Source of the DNA: Oscillospiraceae bacterium
GTDB taxonomy: Bacteria; Bacillota; Clostridia; Oscillospirales; Oscillospiraceae
Length of the DNA: 64,000 nt
Assembly: GCA_021768185.1 (NCBI GenBank)
Contig: JAETNP010000005.1
Location: 23,366 to 87,365 of the forward strand
Direction of reading: 5' to 3'
Shown here: positions 25,971 through 35,494 of the stretch, in pieces
Layout: the number at the start of each line of letters is the position of its first letter
Numbering within the stretch: the stretch's first letter is position 1
The notes under the pieces: generated by a model
What the model saw: the letters and a program-made list of their open reading frames with translations, nothing else
The model's database searches: none
Told to the model about the DNA's origin: nothing
Position numbers and translations under genes: made by a program

Positions 25971-26648
25971 ATGCCAACCGACGCGATCATCAACGTCAAC
26001 GGCGACAGCGTCCAAGCGTTGGACGTTACGCTGCTGCTGGTAACCATTACCCTGCTGCCGACGCTGGTGGTCATGATGACCTCCTTTACCCGGTATGTGG
26101 TGTCCCTTTCCTTCCTGCGTACCGCCATGGGTACGCAGCAGACGCCGCCCAACCTGGTGCTGGTGGGTATGGCGCTGATCCTGACGCTGTTCACCATGAC
26201 GCCGACGCTGAACAGCATCAAGACCACGGCGTTTGACCCCTATGTGGACGGCGAGATCACCCAGGAGGAATTTTTCGACCGGGCGCAGGTGCCGCTGAAG
26301 CGTTTTATGCTTGACAACACGGAAATCGGCGCGCTGGAGCTGTACTGCAATATGGCCGGAGAGACGGCCCCCGCTACGGTGGAGGAGCTGGAGAATGCGG
26401 TGGATTTGCCGCTGCTGGTGATCACCCCCGCCTTTGTCACCTCTGAGCTGAAGGCCGCCTTCTGGATCGGCTTTTTGCTGTATATCCCCTTTATGCTGAT
26501 CGACGTGATCGTCTCGTCCACGCTGATGAGCATGGGCATGATCATGCTGCCTCCCTCCATGATCTCCACCCCTTTCAAGATCCTTTTGTTCATTCTGCTG
26601 GATGGCTGGAGCCTGCTGTTCTCTACGCTGATCCAGACCGTCGGCTGA
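25971..26648 (+). CDS. fliP: FliP, export gate protein
   Basis: 225 residues. LPTLVVMMTSFTRYVVSLSF and the FVTSELKAAFWIGFLLYIPF segment are diagnostic FliP motifs; four membrane segments are visible. It forms the core of the export channel with FliQ and FliR. Shine-Dalgarno GAGGAGG precedes ATG 25971, 13 bp after fliO. The region before the first conserved membrane helix is short. Confidence 0.97.
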   Translation: MPTDAIINVNGDSVQALDVTLLLVTITLLPTLVVMMTSFTRYVVSLSFLRTAMGTQQTPPNLVLVGMALILTLFTMTPTLNSIKTTAFDPYVDGEITQEEFFDRAQVPLKRFMLDNTEIGALELYCNMAGETAPATVEELENAVDLPLLVITPAFVTSELKAAFWIGFLLYIPFMLIDVIVSSTLMSMGMIMLPPSMISTPFKILLFILLDGWSLLFSTLIQTVG

Positions 26649-26664
26649 GAGGAGGCGCGGCGTT

Positions 26665-26925
26665 ATGGATACCTCTATGGTCGCCGAGGTGCTGCGGGAG
26701 GGCGTTTTTATCGTCATCAAGCTGTGCGCCCCCATGCTGCTCTTGAGTATGGCGGTGGGCGTGCTGCTGGCCATCTTCCAGGCTGTGACCCAGATCCATG
26801 AGCAGACCCTGTCCTTCATCTTCAAGCTCACGGTAGTCATCCTTGTGCTGCTGGTGGGCGGAGGGTGGATGATGGAGAACCTGCTGGACTACGCCAGAGA
26901 ACTCTTCGCGCTGATGCGCAGATAG
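26665..26925 (+). CDS. fliQ: FliQ, export gate protein
   Basis: 86 residues with two membrane helices (about 15-38 and 52-73) and the family motif LLAIFQAVTQIHEQTLSFIF. FliQ packs around the FliP-FliR core. It lies 16 bp after fliP and 11 bp before fliR. Confidence 0.97.
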   Translation: MDTSMVAEVLREGVFIVIKLCAPMLLLSMAVGVLLAIFQAVTQIHEQTLSFIFKLTVVILVLLVGGGWMMENLLDYARELFALMRR

Positions 26926-26936
26926 GGGGCGGCGGC

Positions 26937-27698
26937 GTGGATTGGGCGCAAGTGACCCTCTTCCTCATGATCCTGGCCCGGATGAGCGGCTTCGTCCTCT
27001 TCAATCCCATTTTCGGGCGGCAGACGCTGCCCGGGATCGTCAAGAGCGGCCTTATTCTGCTGCTGAGCATCACGGCCTTCTCGATGACGTCCTATCGCCC
27101 GGCGGTGCCGGACCATGTCCTGGAGCTGGGACTGCATCTGCTGCTGGAGATGGGCGTGGGGTATCTGGTGGGGATCGTGATGAACCTGTTTTTCTATATT
27201 CCCATGCTGGGCGGCGAGACCATCGACATCCAAATGGGAATGAGCATGGGCAAGACCTATGACCCCGGCAGTCAGTCCTCCACCACCGTCACGGCCTCGC
27301 TGCTCAACATCCTGATGATGCTGCTGTTCTTCGCGGCCAACGGACATCATACGCTTCTGCGGATCTTTCTGGTCTCCGGAGAGGTGGTGCCTTACGGCCA
27401 GGCGGCCTTTGGTCCCAACAGCTACCAGGCGATCATAGAGCTGTTCATCACCTGTACTGTGATGGGAGTCAAGCTGTGCCTGCCCGTGCTGGCGGCTGAG
27501 CTGCTGGGACAGGTGGGCATGGGCATCCTCATGAAGGTGATCCCCCAGATCAACGTCTTCGCCATCAACATCGAACTGAAGGTGATCATCGGCCTGAGCC
27601 TGCTGCTGCTCCTGATGACGCCCTTCAGCGAGTACCTGCTGCAGGCGGAGCGGGAGATGCTGCGGCAGATCCAATACCTTCTCGCGGGCATGGTCTGA
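26937..27698 (+). CDS. fliR: FliR, export gate protein
   Basis: 253 residues from GTG 26937 (MDWAQVTLFLMILARMSGF). The same frame is open upstream into fliQ, but GTG 26937 has a G-rich Shine-Dalgarno and gives the standard length. Six hydrophobic segments, and the conserved ARMSGFVLFNPIFGRQTLPG near the N-terminus, mark FliR. It forms the export channel with FliP and FliQ and contacts FlhB. Confidence 0.96.
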   Translation: MDWAQVTLFLMILARMSGFVLFNPIFGRQTLPGIVKSGLILLLSITAFSMTSYRPAVPDHVLELGLHLLLEMGVGYLVGIVMNLFFYIPMLGGETIDIQMGMSMGKTYDPGSQSSTTVTASLLNILMMLLFFAANGHHTLLRIFLVSGEVVPYGQAAFGPNSYQAIIELFITCTVMGVKLCLPVLAAELLGQVGMGILMKVIPQINVFAINIELKVIIGLSLLLLLMTPFSEYLLQAEREMLRQIQYLLAGMV

Positions 27699-27729
27699 GC
27701 GCCCCGGCTAGGAAAGGGGGGATGAAGCG

Positions 27730-28800
27730 GTGGCCGGCGAATCCAAAACCGAAAAAGCAACCCCTAAAAAGCGTCGTGACGAACGAAAAAAAGGCAACGT
27801 CATGATGAGCAAGGACGTAGTGGCCGTCGTTACCCTCATCGGCACGCTGGTCATGCTGCGGATGATGGGAGGCATAGTGACGGAGCAGGCGGATAACATG
27901 TTCCGCACGTGCTTCGGCTATATTGTCGGCGTCAAGCCGGCGGCCATGCCGGACATTCTGCGGCAGCTGTCCTATTTCTGCGTCCGCACGGTGGTGTTCG
28001 TGGCGGGCCCGTTCCTGCTGGTCACCGCTGTACTGGCTATTGCGGCCACCTTCGCCCAGACCAGGCTGCTGGTCAGTGCAGAGTCTTTGAAGCCCAAGTT
28101 CAACCGCATCAGCCCCCTTCAGGGGTTTAAGCGGCTCTTTTCCCTGCGCAGCGTCGTCGAGGCGCTGAAGGGGCTTTTGAAGATCGCGATCCTTCTTTAC
28201 CTGATTTATGACTACTTTCAGGAAGCGACCCTCAGTTTTGTCCGGTTTCTGGACATGGAGATCGGCGCGGCCTGCTCCGTCCTGATGGACGACATCTTTT
28301 CCCTGATCTTTCGGGTGGTCATCGCCTTTGCGGCGCTGGCCGGGGCGGACTATCTCTACCAGTGGTGGGACTATGAGCGCCAGCTGAAGATGTCCAAACA
28401 GGAGGTCAAGGAGGAGTACAAGCAAACCGAAGGCGACCCCCAGGTGAAGGGGAAGATCAAACAGATCCAGCGCCAGCGGGCCCAGCAGCGCATGATGCAG
28501 CAGGTGCCCGGCGCGGACGTGGTCATCCGTAACCCCACCCACGTGGCCGTGGCCCTGCGCTACAAGCCGGACAAGGACGACGCGCCAGTGGTGGTGGCCA
28601 AGGGGCTGGATGAGCTGGCCCTGCGGATCGTATCCGTGGCCGAGGAAAACGGGGTGGCGGTCATCGAGAACGTGCCCCTGGCCCGGGGCCTCTACGCCGA
28701 CGCCCCATTGGGCCAGATGATCCCCATGGAGTTCTATGGACCCGTGGCGGAGGTGCTGGTCTATGTGCTCAAGCTGGACAACAGCGGAGCGCAGACATAA
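27730..28800 (+). CDS. flhB: FlhB, export substrate-specificity switch
   Basis: 356 residues from GTG 27730. N-terminal ESKTEKATPKKRRDERKKGN, four membrane segments and a cytoplasmic domain with the self-cleaving NPTH motif (Asn268, in VIRNPTHVAVALRY). Cleavage between Asn and Pro lets FliK switch export from hook to filament proteins. All catalytic residues are present and length is standard. Confidence 0.98.
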   Translation: MAGESKTEKATPKKRRDERKKGNVMMSKDVVAVVTLIGTLVMLRMMGGIVTEQADNMFRTCFGYIVGVKPAAMPDILRQLSYFCVRTVVFVAGPFLLVTAVLAIAATFAQTRLLVSAESLKPKFNRISPLQGFKRLFSLRSVVEALKGLLKIAILLYLIYDYFQEATLSFVRFLDMEIGAACSVLMDDIFSLIFRVVIAFAALAGADYLYQWWDYERQLKMSKQEVKEEYKQTEGDPQVKGKIKQIQRQRAQQRMMQQVPGADVVIRNPTHVAVALRYKPDKDDAPVVVAKGLDELALRIVSVAEENGVAVIENVPLARGLYADAPLGQMIPMEFYGPVAEVLVYVLKLDNSGAQT

Positions 28801-28812
28801 CAACGATAACGC

Positions 28813-28833
28813 CGCCTGACTTACAGGCGTTTT
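28813..28833 (+). terminator. Weak terminator-like hairpin between flhB and flhA
   Basis: A perfect 6-bp stem (28813-28818 with 28824-28829, loop ACTTA) is followed by four T. The stem is short, so it would reduce rather than stop transcription into flhA-fliA. Confidence 0.35.
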
Positions 28834-28877
28834 GATATAGCTGCAATCACCCCTTATTTCTGGAAAGGACGGCGCCC

Positions 28878-30968
28878 ATGAAGCGAATTCTCCAAAATGG
28901 CATAGCGCTCGCAGTGGTCGTCATTGTCCTGTTTATCATCATCCCCCTGCCAACGCCCCTGCTGGACGTGCTGCTGGTGGTGAACATCTCACTGTCGATG
29001 CTGATCCTCGTCATCACGATGACGGTTTCGGACGCGCTGGATTTCTCTATCTTCCCATCCCTGCTGCTCATTACCACCCTGTTCCGGCTGGGTTTGAACG
29101 TGTCCACTACCCGGGCCATCCTGGGCAACGACGGCAACGCGGGCAGCGTGATTCTGTCCTTCGGCAACATGATCACCCAGGGCAACATCGTACTGGGCAT
29201 CATTATCTTTCTGATCATCGTATTGGTGCAGCTCATCGTGGTGACCAAGGGCGCGGAGCGCGTCAGCGAAGTCGCCGCCCGGTTCACCCTGGACGCCATG
29301 CCCGGCAAGCAGATGGCCATCGACGCGGACCTGAGCTCTGGCCTTATTGACGAGCAGGGAGCCAAGGCCCGGCGGGCCAAGATTCAGAAGGAAGCCGACT
29401 TCTACGGCGCTATGGACGGCGCTACCAAGTTCGTCAAGGGCGACGCCACATTGTCGCTCATCATCACTTTCATCAACCTCATCGGCGGCATGATCCTGGG
29501 CAGCCTGAACGGGGTGGAGAATGTATGGGACGTCTACTCCATTGCTACCATCGGTGACGGCCTGGTCAGCCAGGTGCCCTCCCTGATGATCTCCACGGCC
29601 ACGGCCATGGTGGTCACCCGCACCGTGTCCGATGGGAGCCTCAACGACGACGTGGTCCGGCAGTTCCTGGGCCAGCCCAAGGCCATCCTTACCTCCGGCC
29701 TGGTCATCGCCCTGCTGGGATGTATCCCCGGCACGCCCCACGCGCCCCTGCTGATCGTAGGCGCGGCCCTGGCCGCGGCGGGCTGGATGATGACCAGCCG
29801 GTCCGACAAGAAAAAGGTGGAGGAGGCCGCCGCCGCTGCTGCCGCCGTGCAGCAGCAGGAGGAGGCCGTACAGCCCAGCGCCAGCGAATACTACAAGGAT
29901 ATCAACAACGTTTACACCCTCCTGACGGTGGACCCCATCGAAATGGAGTTCGGATACAGCCTCATCCCCATGGTGGATGAGAACAGCGGCGGCAAGCTCA
30001 TCGGGCGCATCGTCATCTTCCGCCGCCAGTACGCCCAGGATATGGGCTTCGTCATTCCCTCCATCCGCTTCCACGACTCCTCCGCCCTGGGCACCAACCA
30101 GTACGTGGTGAAGATCAAGGGCGAGGAGGTTGCCCGGGGCGAGATCCTGGTGGACTACTACCTGGCCCTGGAGCCCACCAATCCCACCGGGGAGATCGAC
30201 GGCATCGAGACGGTGGAGCCCGCTTACGGCATCCCCTCCCGGTGGATTCTGCCGGAGAACAAGGAGATGGCCGAAATCTACGGCTATACCGTCATCGATC
30301 CCCTGTCCGTCATGCAGACCCACCTCAGCGAGGTGGTGCGCGCCCACGCCTATGAGCTGCTGGGCCGGGCGGAGGTCATGCAGCTGGTGGAGAACCTCAA
30401 GCGCACCGCCCCGGAGCTGGTGGAGGAGGCCATCCCCAATTTCCTCACCTATGCCAACCTGGAGCGCATCCTCCGCAATCTGCTGCGGGAGGGCGTGCCT
30501 ATCCGGGACCTGGGAACGATCCTGGAGACCGCGGTGGACGCCCTGGGGACTACCAAGGACCTGGATATGGTCACCGAGAACGTCCGCGCCGCCCTCAGCC
30601 GCACCATTACCCGCCGCTTCTGCGAGCATGGGCAGCTGCGTGTGGTTACCTTGGACGCCGAGGTGGAGAAGCGTGTCATCGCCTCCCTCAGCAAGAACGA
30701 ACAGGGCATCTATCTGGCCATGGGGCCCGACCTCATGCAGCAGATCGTCACCCAGCTGGCGGACCTGATGAAAAAGTTCAACGACCTGGGGCAGACGCCC
30801 ATCGTGCTGACCAGCCAGGTCATCCGGGTGTACTTCAGCCGGATGCTGGCCCAGTTCTATCCCAACCTGTATGTGCTGGCCTTTAACGAGATCACCAGCG
30901 ACGTGCAGATCCAGTCCCTTGGCAACATCACGCTGGCCCGGAGCGAGAGAAAGGCGGCGGCGGTATGA
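28878..30968 (+). CDS. flhA: FlhA, export gate ion-coupled subunit
   Basis: 696 residues, standard. About eight N-terminal membrane segments (to about residue 310), the FHIPEP-type loop with RFTLDAMPGKQMAIDADLSS and the large cytoplasmic domain (about 340-690) are present. FlhA forms the nonameric ring that receives chaperone-substrate complexes and couples export to the ion gradient. An Ala-rich linker with EEAAAAAAAVQQQEE (about 312-330) is distinctive. It overlaps fliA by 4 bp (ATGA). Confidence 0.98.
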   Translation: MKRILQNGIALAVVVIVLFIIIPLPTPLLDVLLVVNISLSMLILVITMTVSDALDFSIFPSLLLITTLFRLGLNVSTTRAILGNDGNAGSVILSFGNMITQGNIVLGIIIFLIIVLVQLIVVTKGAERVSEVAARFTLDAMPGKQMAIDADLSSGLIDEQGAKARRAKIQKEADFYGAMDGATKFVKGDATLSLIITFINLIGGMILGSLNGVENVWDVYSIATIGDGLVSQVPSLMISTATAMVVTRTVSDGSLNDDVVRQFLGQPKAILTSGLVIALLGCIPGTPHAPLLIVGAALAAAGWMMTSRSDKKKVEEAAAAAAAVQQQEEAVQPSASEYYKDINNVYTLLTVDPIEMEFGYSLIPMVDENSGGKLIGRIVIFRRQYAQDMGFVIPSIRFHDSSALGTNQYVVKIKGEEVARGEILVDYYLALEPTNPTGEIDGIETVEPAYGIPSRWILPENKEMAEIYGYTVIDPLSVMQTHLSEVVRAHAYELLGRAEVMQLVENLKRTAPELVEEAIPNFLTYANLERILRNLLREGVPIRDLGTILETAVDALGTTKDLDMVTENVRAALSRTITRRFCEHGQLRVVTLDAEVEKRVIASLSKNEQGIYLAMGPDLMQQIVTQLADLMKKFNDLGQTPIVLTSQVIRVYFSRMLAQFYPNLYVLAFNEITSDVQIQSLGNITLARSERKAAAV

Positions 30969-31810
30969 GCGGCGGTCAGGCGGCCCGGACCGTGCCGGAG
31001 CTGGGCTATACCCAGGAGCAGCTTGACGCTATGAGCAAGGAGGACCTGCTCCTCCTCTACCGCAGCAGCGGCTGCCAGGAGCTGAAGTGGACCCTGGCGC
31101 TGCGCTATGTGGGGCTGGTGAAATCCATCGCCCTCCAGGTGCGGGGCGTCTACTCCAGCTTCGCCCAGGTGGACGACATCATCAACGAGGGCGTCCTGGC
31201 TCTGGTGGGCGCTGTGGATAAGTTTGACCCCGACAAGGGCATCAAATTTGAGACCTTTGTCTCCAAGCGCATCCGGGGCGCGGTCATTGATCTGGCCCGC
31301 CGCCAGGACTGGGTGCCCCGCAGTGTGCGGCGCAAGGCCCGGGAGATCGACCAGGCCAGCGTGGAGCTGTATGCGGAGCTGGGGCGGAGCCCCACCGACG
31401 AGGAGATCGCCGGACGGCTGGGGGTCTCCTGCCAGCAGTACCAGGAGGATCTGGCCAACTCGGCCCTGTGCAACCTTCTGAGCCTGGACTCCCTCTTTGA
31501 CGACCAGGACCAGGGGGGCATGGATGTGGCCGACAGCGTGGGCACCGGGCGTCCGGAGGACTCCCTGCTGCGCCAGGAGCTGCTGGACACGCTGACGGAG
31601 GGCATCGCCTCCCTGCGGGAGAACGAGCAGATGGTGGTGTCCCTGTATTACCGGAAAAATCTCAGCATGAAAGAAATCGCCCAGGTGATGGAGGTCAGCG
31701 AGCCGCGGATTTCCCAGATTCACTCCCGGGCGATTCAGAAATTGAAATTATATATGCAGCAGTACATGAACGGGGAAAGCAGCCCCGCCGCGAGAGGAGC
31801 GACTACATAA
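30965..31810 (+). CDS. fliA: FliA, flagellar sigma-28 factor
   Basis: 281 residues. Region 2 (SFAQVDDIINEGVLALVGAV and the -10 helix FETFVSKRIRGAVIDLARRQ), region 3 (SPTDEEIAGRLGVS) and the region 4 helix-turn-helix (LSMKEIAQVMEVSEPRISQI) are all present. It directs late flagellar transcription and is held by FlgM (gene at 2296). In Bacillus flhF, flhG and several che genes lie between flhA and sigD; here fliA directly overlaps flhA. The region 1.1-like N-terminus is slightly longer than usual. Confidence 0.96.
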   Translation: MSGGQAARTVPELGYTQEQLDAMSKEDLLLLYRSSGCQELKWTLALRYVGLVKSIALQVRGVYSSFAQVDDIINEGVLALVGAVDKFDPDKGIKFETFVSKRIRGAVIDLARRQDWVPRSVRRKAREIDQASVELYAELGRSPTDEEIAGRLGVSCQQYQEDLANSALCNLLSLDSLFDDQDQGGMDVADSVGTGRPEDSLLRQELLDTLTEGIASLRENEQMVVSLYYRKNLSMKEIAQVMEVSEPRISQIHSRAIQKLKLYMQQYMNGESSPAARGATT

Positions 31811-32565
31811 TGTTCAGAGGCTTTTATCAGTTGACCTCCGGTATGCTCAGCCAGGGCCGCCGGCTGGATGTGATTGCCAACAATATGACCAATATCTCCA
31901 CCGCCGGCTACAAGGCGGATCGGTATACCGATTCCACCGCCTTCAAGGAGGTCCTGCTCAACCGGGTGGGAAACAAGGACAAAGTGAACACGGAGGAGAT
32001 CGGTCCTTATGCCTATATCCTTGCTCCCGACCAGCTGTATACCGATTACACCCAGGGTTCCCTGGAGGAGACGGAGCTGCCGCTGGACTTCGCCATCGAG
32101 GGGGACGGCTTCTTCGCCATCGAGTGGAACGGCGAGGTGGGCTATACCCGGGCGGGCAGCTTTAACCTGGACGACGAGGGCTACCTGGTCCTGCCGGGGC
32201 AGGGCCGGGTGCTGGACGAGAACCGTCAGCCCATCCAGCTGCCTACGGATAACATCTATGTGGATACGAACGGGAGCATCTACACCCTGGCCAACCGGAA
32301 CCTGCTGGCCACGCTGGGCGTCTTCGCCTTCCCGGACAACGGAGCCCTGGAGCGCAACGACCATGGCCTCTTTACCGGCGGACAGCCGCAGATCAGCGAG
32401 AACTATGTTATTCACCACAAGTGGGTGGAGCGCTCCAATGCCAACATGGTCCAGGAGATGGTGGCCATGATGGGCGCCCAGCGGGCGCTGCAGAGCGCTG
32501 CGGAAATGAGTAAAATTTACGACCAGGTTATGACTAAAGATACGACGGAATTGGGTCGATTGTAA
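31810..32565 (+). CDS. Distal-rod/hook basal-body protein (FlgF/FlhO-like)
   Basis: 251 residues. N-terminal GRRLDVIANNMTNISTAGYK and C-terminal ERSNANMVQEMVAMMGAQRA place it in the FlgF/FlgG rod family; PLDFAIEGDGFFAI is the central motif. It overlaps the fliA stop. Of the pair here it corresponds to Bacillus FlhO. Which of the two is the true distal rod subunit cannot be settled by reading alone. Confidence 0.9.
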   Translation: MFRGFYQLTSGMLSQGRRLDVIANNMTNISTAGYKADRYTDSTAFKEVLLNRVGNKDKVNTEEIGPYAYILAPDQLYTDYTQGSLEETELPLDFAIEGDGFFAIEWNGEVGYTRAGSFNLDDEGYLVLPGQGRVLDENRQPIQLPTDNIYVDTNGSIYTLANRNLLATLGVFAFPDNGALERNDHGLFTGGQPQISENYVIHHKWVERSNANMVQEMVAMMGAQRALQSAAEMSKIYDQVMTKDTTELGRL

Positions 32566-32614
32566 TAGAGAGGGGACCGCAGACCCCCAGAGAGGAAAGG
32601 AAGGTGCGTAAGAG

Positions 32615-33391
32615 ATGAATATGTCTTTTTACAATGCCGCCGTGGGCGCTTATCAGCAGCAGCTGCGCATGAACGTTCAGGCTCAGAATATTGCCAACGT
32701 CAATACCCAGGGCTATCGGGCGGAGCGCGCGGCATTCGGAGAGCTGATGAACATGAACGTGGAAGGCATTGACAACTCCCGGCTGCCCAAGGGCACCGGA
32801 GCCCGGATGATCCACGCCCCTATTGATTTTACCAGCAGAGGCTTTATGGACACGGGGAGGACCTTTGACTTCGCCATCAACGGCGATGGCTTTTTCGCCC
32901 TCTTCGACCCGGAAACCCAGGAAATCTCCTTCTCCCGGGACGGCTCCTTCACCATGACCCAGTTCTGGATTCCTCCCGCTGAGGACGCCGAGCCGGAGGT
33001 GGACGAGAATGGAGAGGAGATCCCGCCCCAGCCCACCGAGGTCTGGCGGCTGAGCGATAACCAGGGGCGCTGCGTCCTGGACCCCCAGGGGAACTTTATC
33101 GTAATCGATCCCGAGAACAGGGGGGCGGAACTGGAGCTGGGCGTGTTTGACTACGCCATCCACTACGGGATGCAGCACGCGGACAGTTCCCGCCTGCTGG
33201 CTACGGACCTCAACGGACAGCTTTACCTGGGGACCGGCGAGGTGAAGCGGGGACTGCTGGAGATGTCCAATACGGATTTGACCCAGGAGTTCATCAAGGT
33301 CATCGAGTCCCAGCGGGCGTTCAGCTACTGTCTCAAAATGGTGACCACATCCGATGAGATCGAGAGCACCTTCAACAACCTGCGCGGGTAA
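32615..33391 (+). CDS. Distal-rod basal-body protein (FlgG/FlhP-like)
   Basis: 258 residues. MNVQAQNIANVNTQGYRAER at the N-terminus, TFDFAINGDGFFAL in the middle and NTDLTQEFIKVIESQRAFSY at the C-terminus are FlgG/FlhP features. An insert of Pro/Glu-rich sequence (about 115-145: PPAEDAEPEVDENGEEIPPQ) is unusual. It is 49 bp downstream of the FlhO-like gene, and the two probably build successive rod layers. Confidence 0.9.
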   Translation: MNMSFYNAAVGAYQQQLRMNVQAQNIANVNTQGYRAERAAFGELMNMNVEGIDNSRLPKGTGARMIHAPIDFTSRGFMDTGRTFDFAINGDGFFALFDPETQEISFSRDGSFTMTQFWIPPAEDAEPEVDENGEEIPPQPTEVWRLSDNQGRCVLDPQGNFIVIDPENRGAELELGVFDYAIHYGMQHADSSRLLATDLNGQLYLGTGEVKRGLLEMSNTDLTQEFIKVIESQRAFSYCLKMVTTSDEIESTFNNLRG

Positions 33392-33406
33392 TCTGGAGGA
33401 CGGCTT

Positions 33407-34030
33407 ATGAAGATCAAGAGCTTTGACCAGCTCACTTCCTTGGAGCTGGATACGGTGCGGGAGATCGGCAGCATCGGCGCCGGCAATGCGGCCACAGCGC
33501 TGGGGCAGCTGCTGGAAAAGCAGGTGCGCATTACCCTGCCGGAGGTCCGCATCATGGGCTATAACGAGGCCATCGACTGGATCGGCGGACCCGAGGCCGT
33601 GACGGCCGGCGTGCTGGTGGGCATGGGCGGCCAGATGAGCGGCGTGATGCTGTCCGTGCAGAAACTGGAGTTCATCAATCTGGTGCTGGAGACCATGCTG
33701 GGCACCCGGGTGGAGGATTATGGAGAGCTGGATGAGCTGTGCCAGTCCACATTGATCGAAGTGGGAAACATCCTGATCTCCACCTTTATCAACGCGCTGT
33801 CCGGCCTGTCCGGCATTTCGGTCAACCTGACGGTTCCCGCCTTCGCAGTGGATATGCAGGGCGCCATCCTGGCGGTCCCCATGGCAATGTACGGCGGAAC
33901 CAGCGACTATCTCATGACAATCGGAGCCAATTTTATCTGCGACAACCAGCAGGTCCCCTGCCACCTGCTGCTCTCGCCTGATGTGAGGTCCCTCAATTTC
34001 TTATTAGCAAAGCTGGGCGTTACAGAATGA
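33407..34030 (+). CDS. cheC: CheC, CheY-P phosphatase
   Basis: 207 residues. The second phosphatase centre is intact (STLIEVGN, about 111-118). The first reads DTVREIGS where the family has DxxxEIGN, so the asparagine is serine (codon AGC). In Bacillus CheC the second site is the more important, so activity may persist. CheC also binds CheD for adaptation. cheD overlaps its 3' end by 4 bp, in keeping with their physical partnership. Confidence 0.95.
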   Translation: MKIKSFDQLTSLELDTVREIGSIGAGNAATALGQLLEKQVRITLPEVRIMGYNEAIDWIGGPEAVTAGVLVGMGGQMSGVMLSVQKLEFINLVLETMLGTRVEDYGELDELCQSTLIEVGNILISTFINALSGLSGISVNLTVPAFAVDMQGAILAVPMAMYGGTSDYLMTIGANFICDNQQVPCHLLLSPDVRSLNFLLAKLGVTE

Positions 34031-34506
34031 ACGATAAAATTACTGTCGGAATTGCGGATATGAAAATGGCCAAGGGTTCCGGGATACTCATTACCTATGC
34101 CCTTGGGTCCTGTATCGGACTCTGCTTCCAGGATCCGGCGCTGCGCCTTGGGGCGCTGCTGCACGTGATGCTGCCGATGAATATGGAAGCGGGACGAAAG
34201 AATGCGTTTAAATATGCGGACACCGGTATCCGGGAGACCCTCCGGCAAATGACGGCGAAGGGGGCGCTGAAATCCCGGATTACGGTAAAGATAGCGGGCG
34301 GCGCCAAGATGTTCGAGGTCAAGAATGGCGGCCTGGGGAATATCGGACAGCGCAATATCGAGAGCGTCCACACCATCCTGCGGCAGGAGGGCATCCGCCT
34401 GACGGCGGAGAATGTAGGTGGAACGGTGGCCCGGACGCTGCTTTTTGACGTAGCCAGCGGCCAGGGGTGTATCAAGTCCTATGGCCGGGAGGATATCTTT
34501 TTCTGA
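34027..34506 (+). CDS. cheD: CheD, receptor glutamine deamidase
   Basis: 159 residues. Catalytic Cys in TYALGSCIGLC and His in GALLHVMLP are present, together with KIAGGAKMF and NVGGTVARTLLFD. CheD deamidates receptor glutamines and activates CheC. The start overlaps cheC (ATGA). A receptor substrate could be the chemoreceptor at 43333. Confidence 0.96.
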   Translation: MNDKITVGIADMKMAKGSGILITYALGSCIGLCFQDPALRLGALLHVMLPMNMEAGRKNAFKYADTGIRETLRQMTAKGALKSRITVKIAGGAKMFEVKNGGLGNIGQRNIESVHTILRQEGIRLTAENVGGTVARTLLFDVASGQGCIKSYGREDIFF

Positions 34507-34548
34507 GCGTGACTGAGGGCAAAATTTAAGAGATGGGAGTGTCAGAAA

Positions 34549-35478
34549 ATGGCTGATACGCAAAACAGCCGGATCCTGCTGGAGTCCGGTACCAACGAGA
34601 TCGAGATCATGAAGTTTACCATTGCAGGGAATCTGTACGGTATCAATGTGGCCAAGGTCCGCGAGATCATGATTTCCGAGCCGGTGAAGTCCATGCCGCA
34701 CGCTCACCCGGCGGTGGAGGGCATTTTCAAGCCCCGGGACGCAGTGCTGACCGTGGTGGATCTGCCCAAGTACCTGGGGGTGGAGAGCGAGAAGAATCCC
34801 AAGGATATTTTTATCATCACCAATTTCAACAAGATGTTCATCGCCTTCCGGGTCCATACGGTGGACCGTATCAGCCGGATCTCCTGGACGGACATCCAGA
34901 AGCCGGACAAGACCGTCTCCGGCGGCGCCGAGGGCGTGGCCACCGGCATTGCCCAGTGCGACGGGGAACTGGTGACCATCCTGGACTTTGAGCGCATTGT
35001 GGCGGAGATCGCTCCGGAGACCAGCATCCAGATGTCTGAGGTGGAGAACCTGGGTCCCCGGGACCGCAACGAGAAGCCCATCTGGGTGGCCGAGGACTCC
35101 ATCCTGCTCAGCAGAATGATCGGGGACTCCCTGCGGAAGGCCAACTATGTCAACCTGCGGATGTTCTCCGACGGCCGGGAGCTGTGGGAGGCGCTCAACG
35201 AGCTCCCCGAGGAGGGCGACCTGAGCCGTCAGGCGGCGCTCATCATCACCGATATCGAGATGCCCCAGATGGATGGACACCGGCTGACCAAGCTGGTAAA
35301 GGACAGCCCCCGCTTCAAGAGCATTCCCCTTATCATCTTCTCTTCCCTCATCAGCGAGGAGATGCGCATCAAGGGCCGGCAGCTGGGTGCCGACGAGCAG
35401 CTGACCAAGCCGGAGATCGGGCATCTGGTAGACGTGATGGATCATCTGCTGGAGAAGGCTGCATCCCAGAAGAAGTAG
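34549..35478 (+). CDS. cheV: CheV, CheW-receiver coupling protein
   Basis: 309 residues. An N-terminal CheW domain (about 15-160) is followed by a receiver domain (about 180-305) with phospho-acceptor Asp in LIITDIEMPQMDG. CheV couples receptors to CheA and adapts through phosphorylation. No separate cheW lies in the window, so CheV may supply coupling unless cheW is elsewhere. The second acidic residue of the receiver N-terminus is in WVAEDSILLSRM. Confidence 0.95.
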   Translation: MADTQNSRILLESGTNEIEIMKFTIAGNLYGINVAKVREIMISEPVKSMPHAHPAVEGIFKPRDAVLTVVDLPKYLGVESEKNPKDIFIITNFNKMFIAFRVHTVDRISRISWTDIQKPDKTVSGGAEGVATGIAQCDGELVTILDFERIVAEIAPETSIQMSEVENLGPRDRNEKPIWVAEDSILLSRMIGDSLRKANYVNLRMFSDGRELWEALNELPEEGDLSRQAALIITDIEMPQMDGHRLTKLVKDSPRFKSIPLIIFSSLISEEMRIKGRQLGADEQLTKPEIGHLVDVMDHLLEKAASQKK

Positions 35479-35494
35479 GGAGGAGTAGAGCGCT

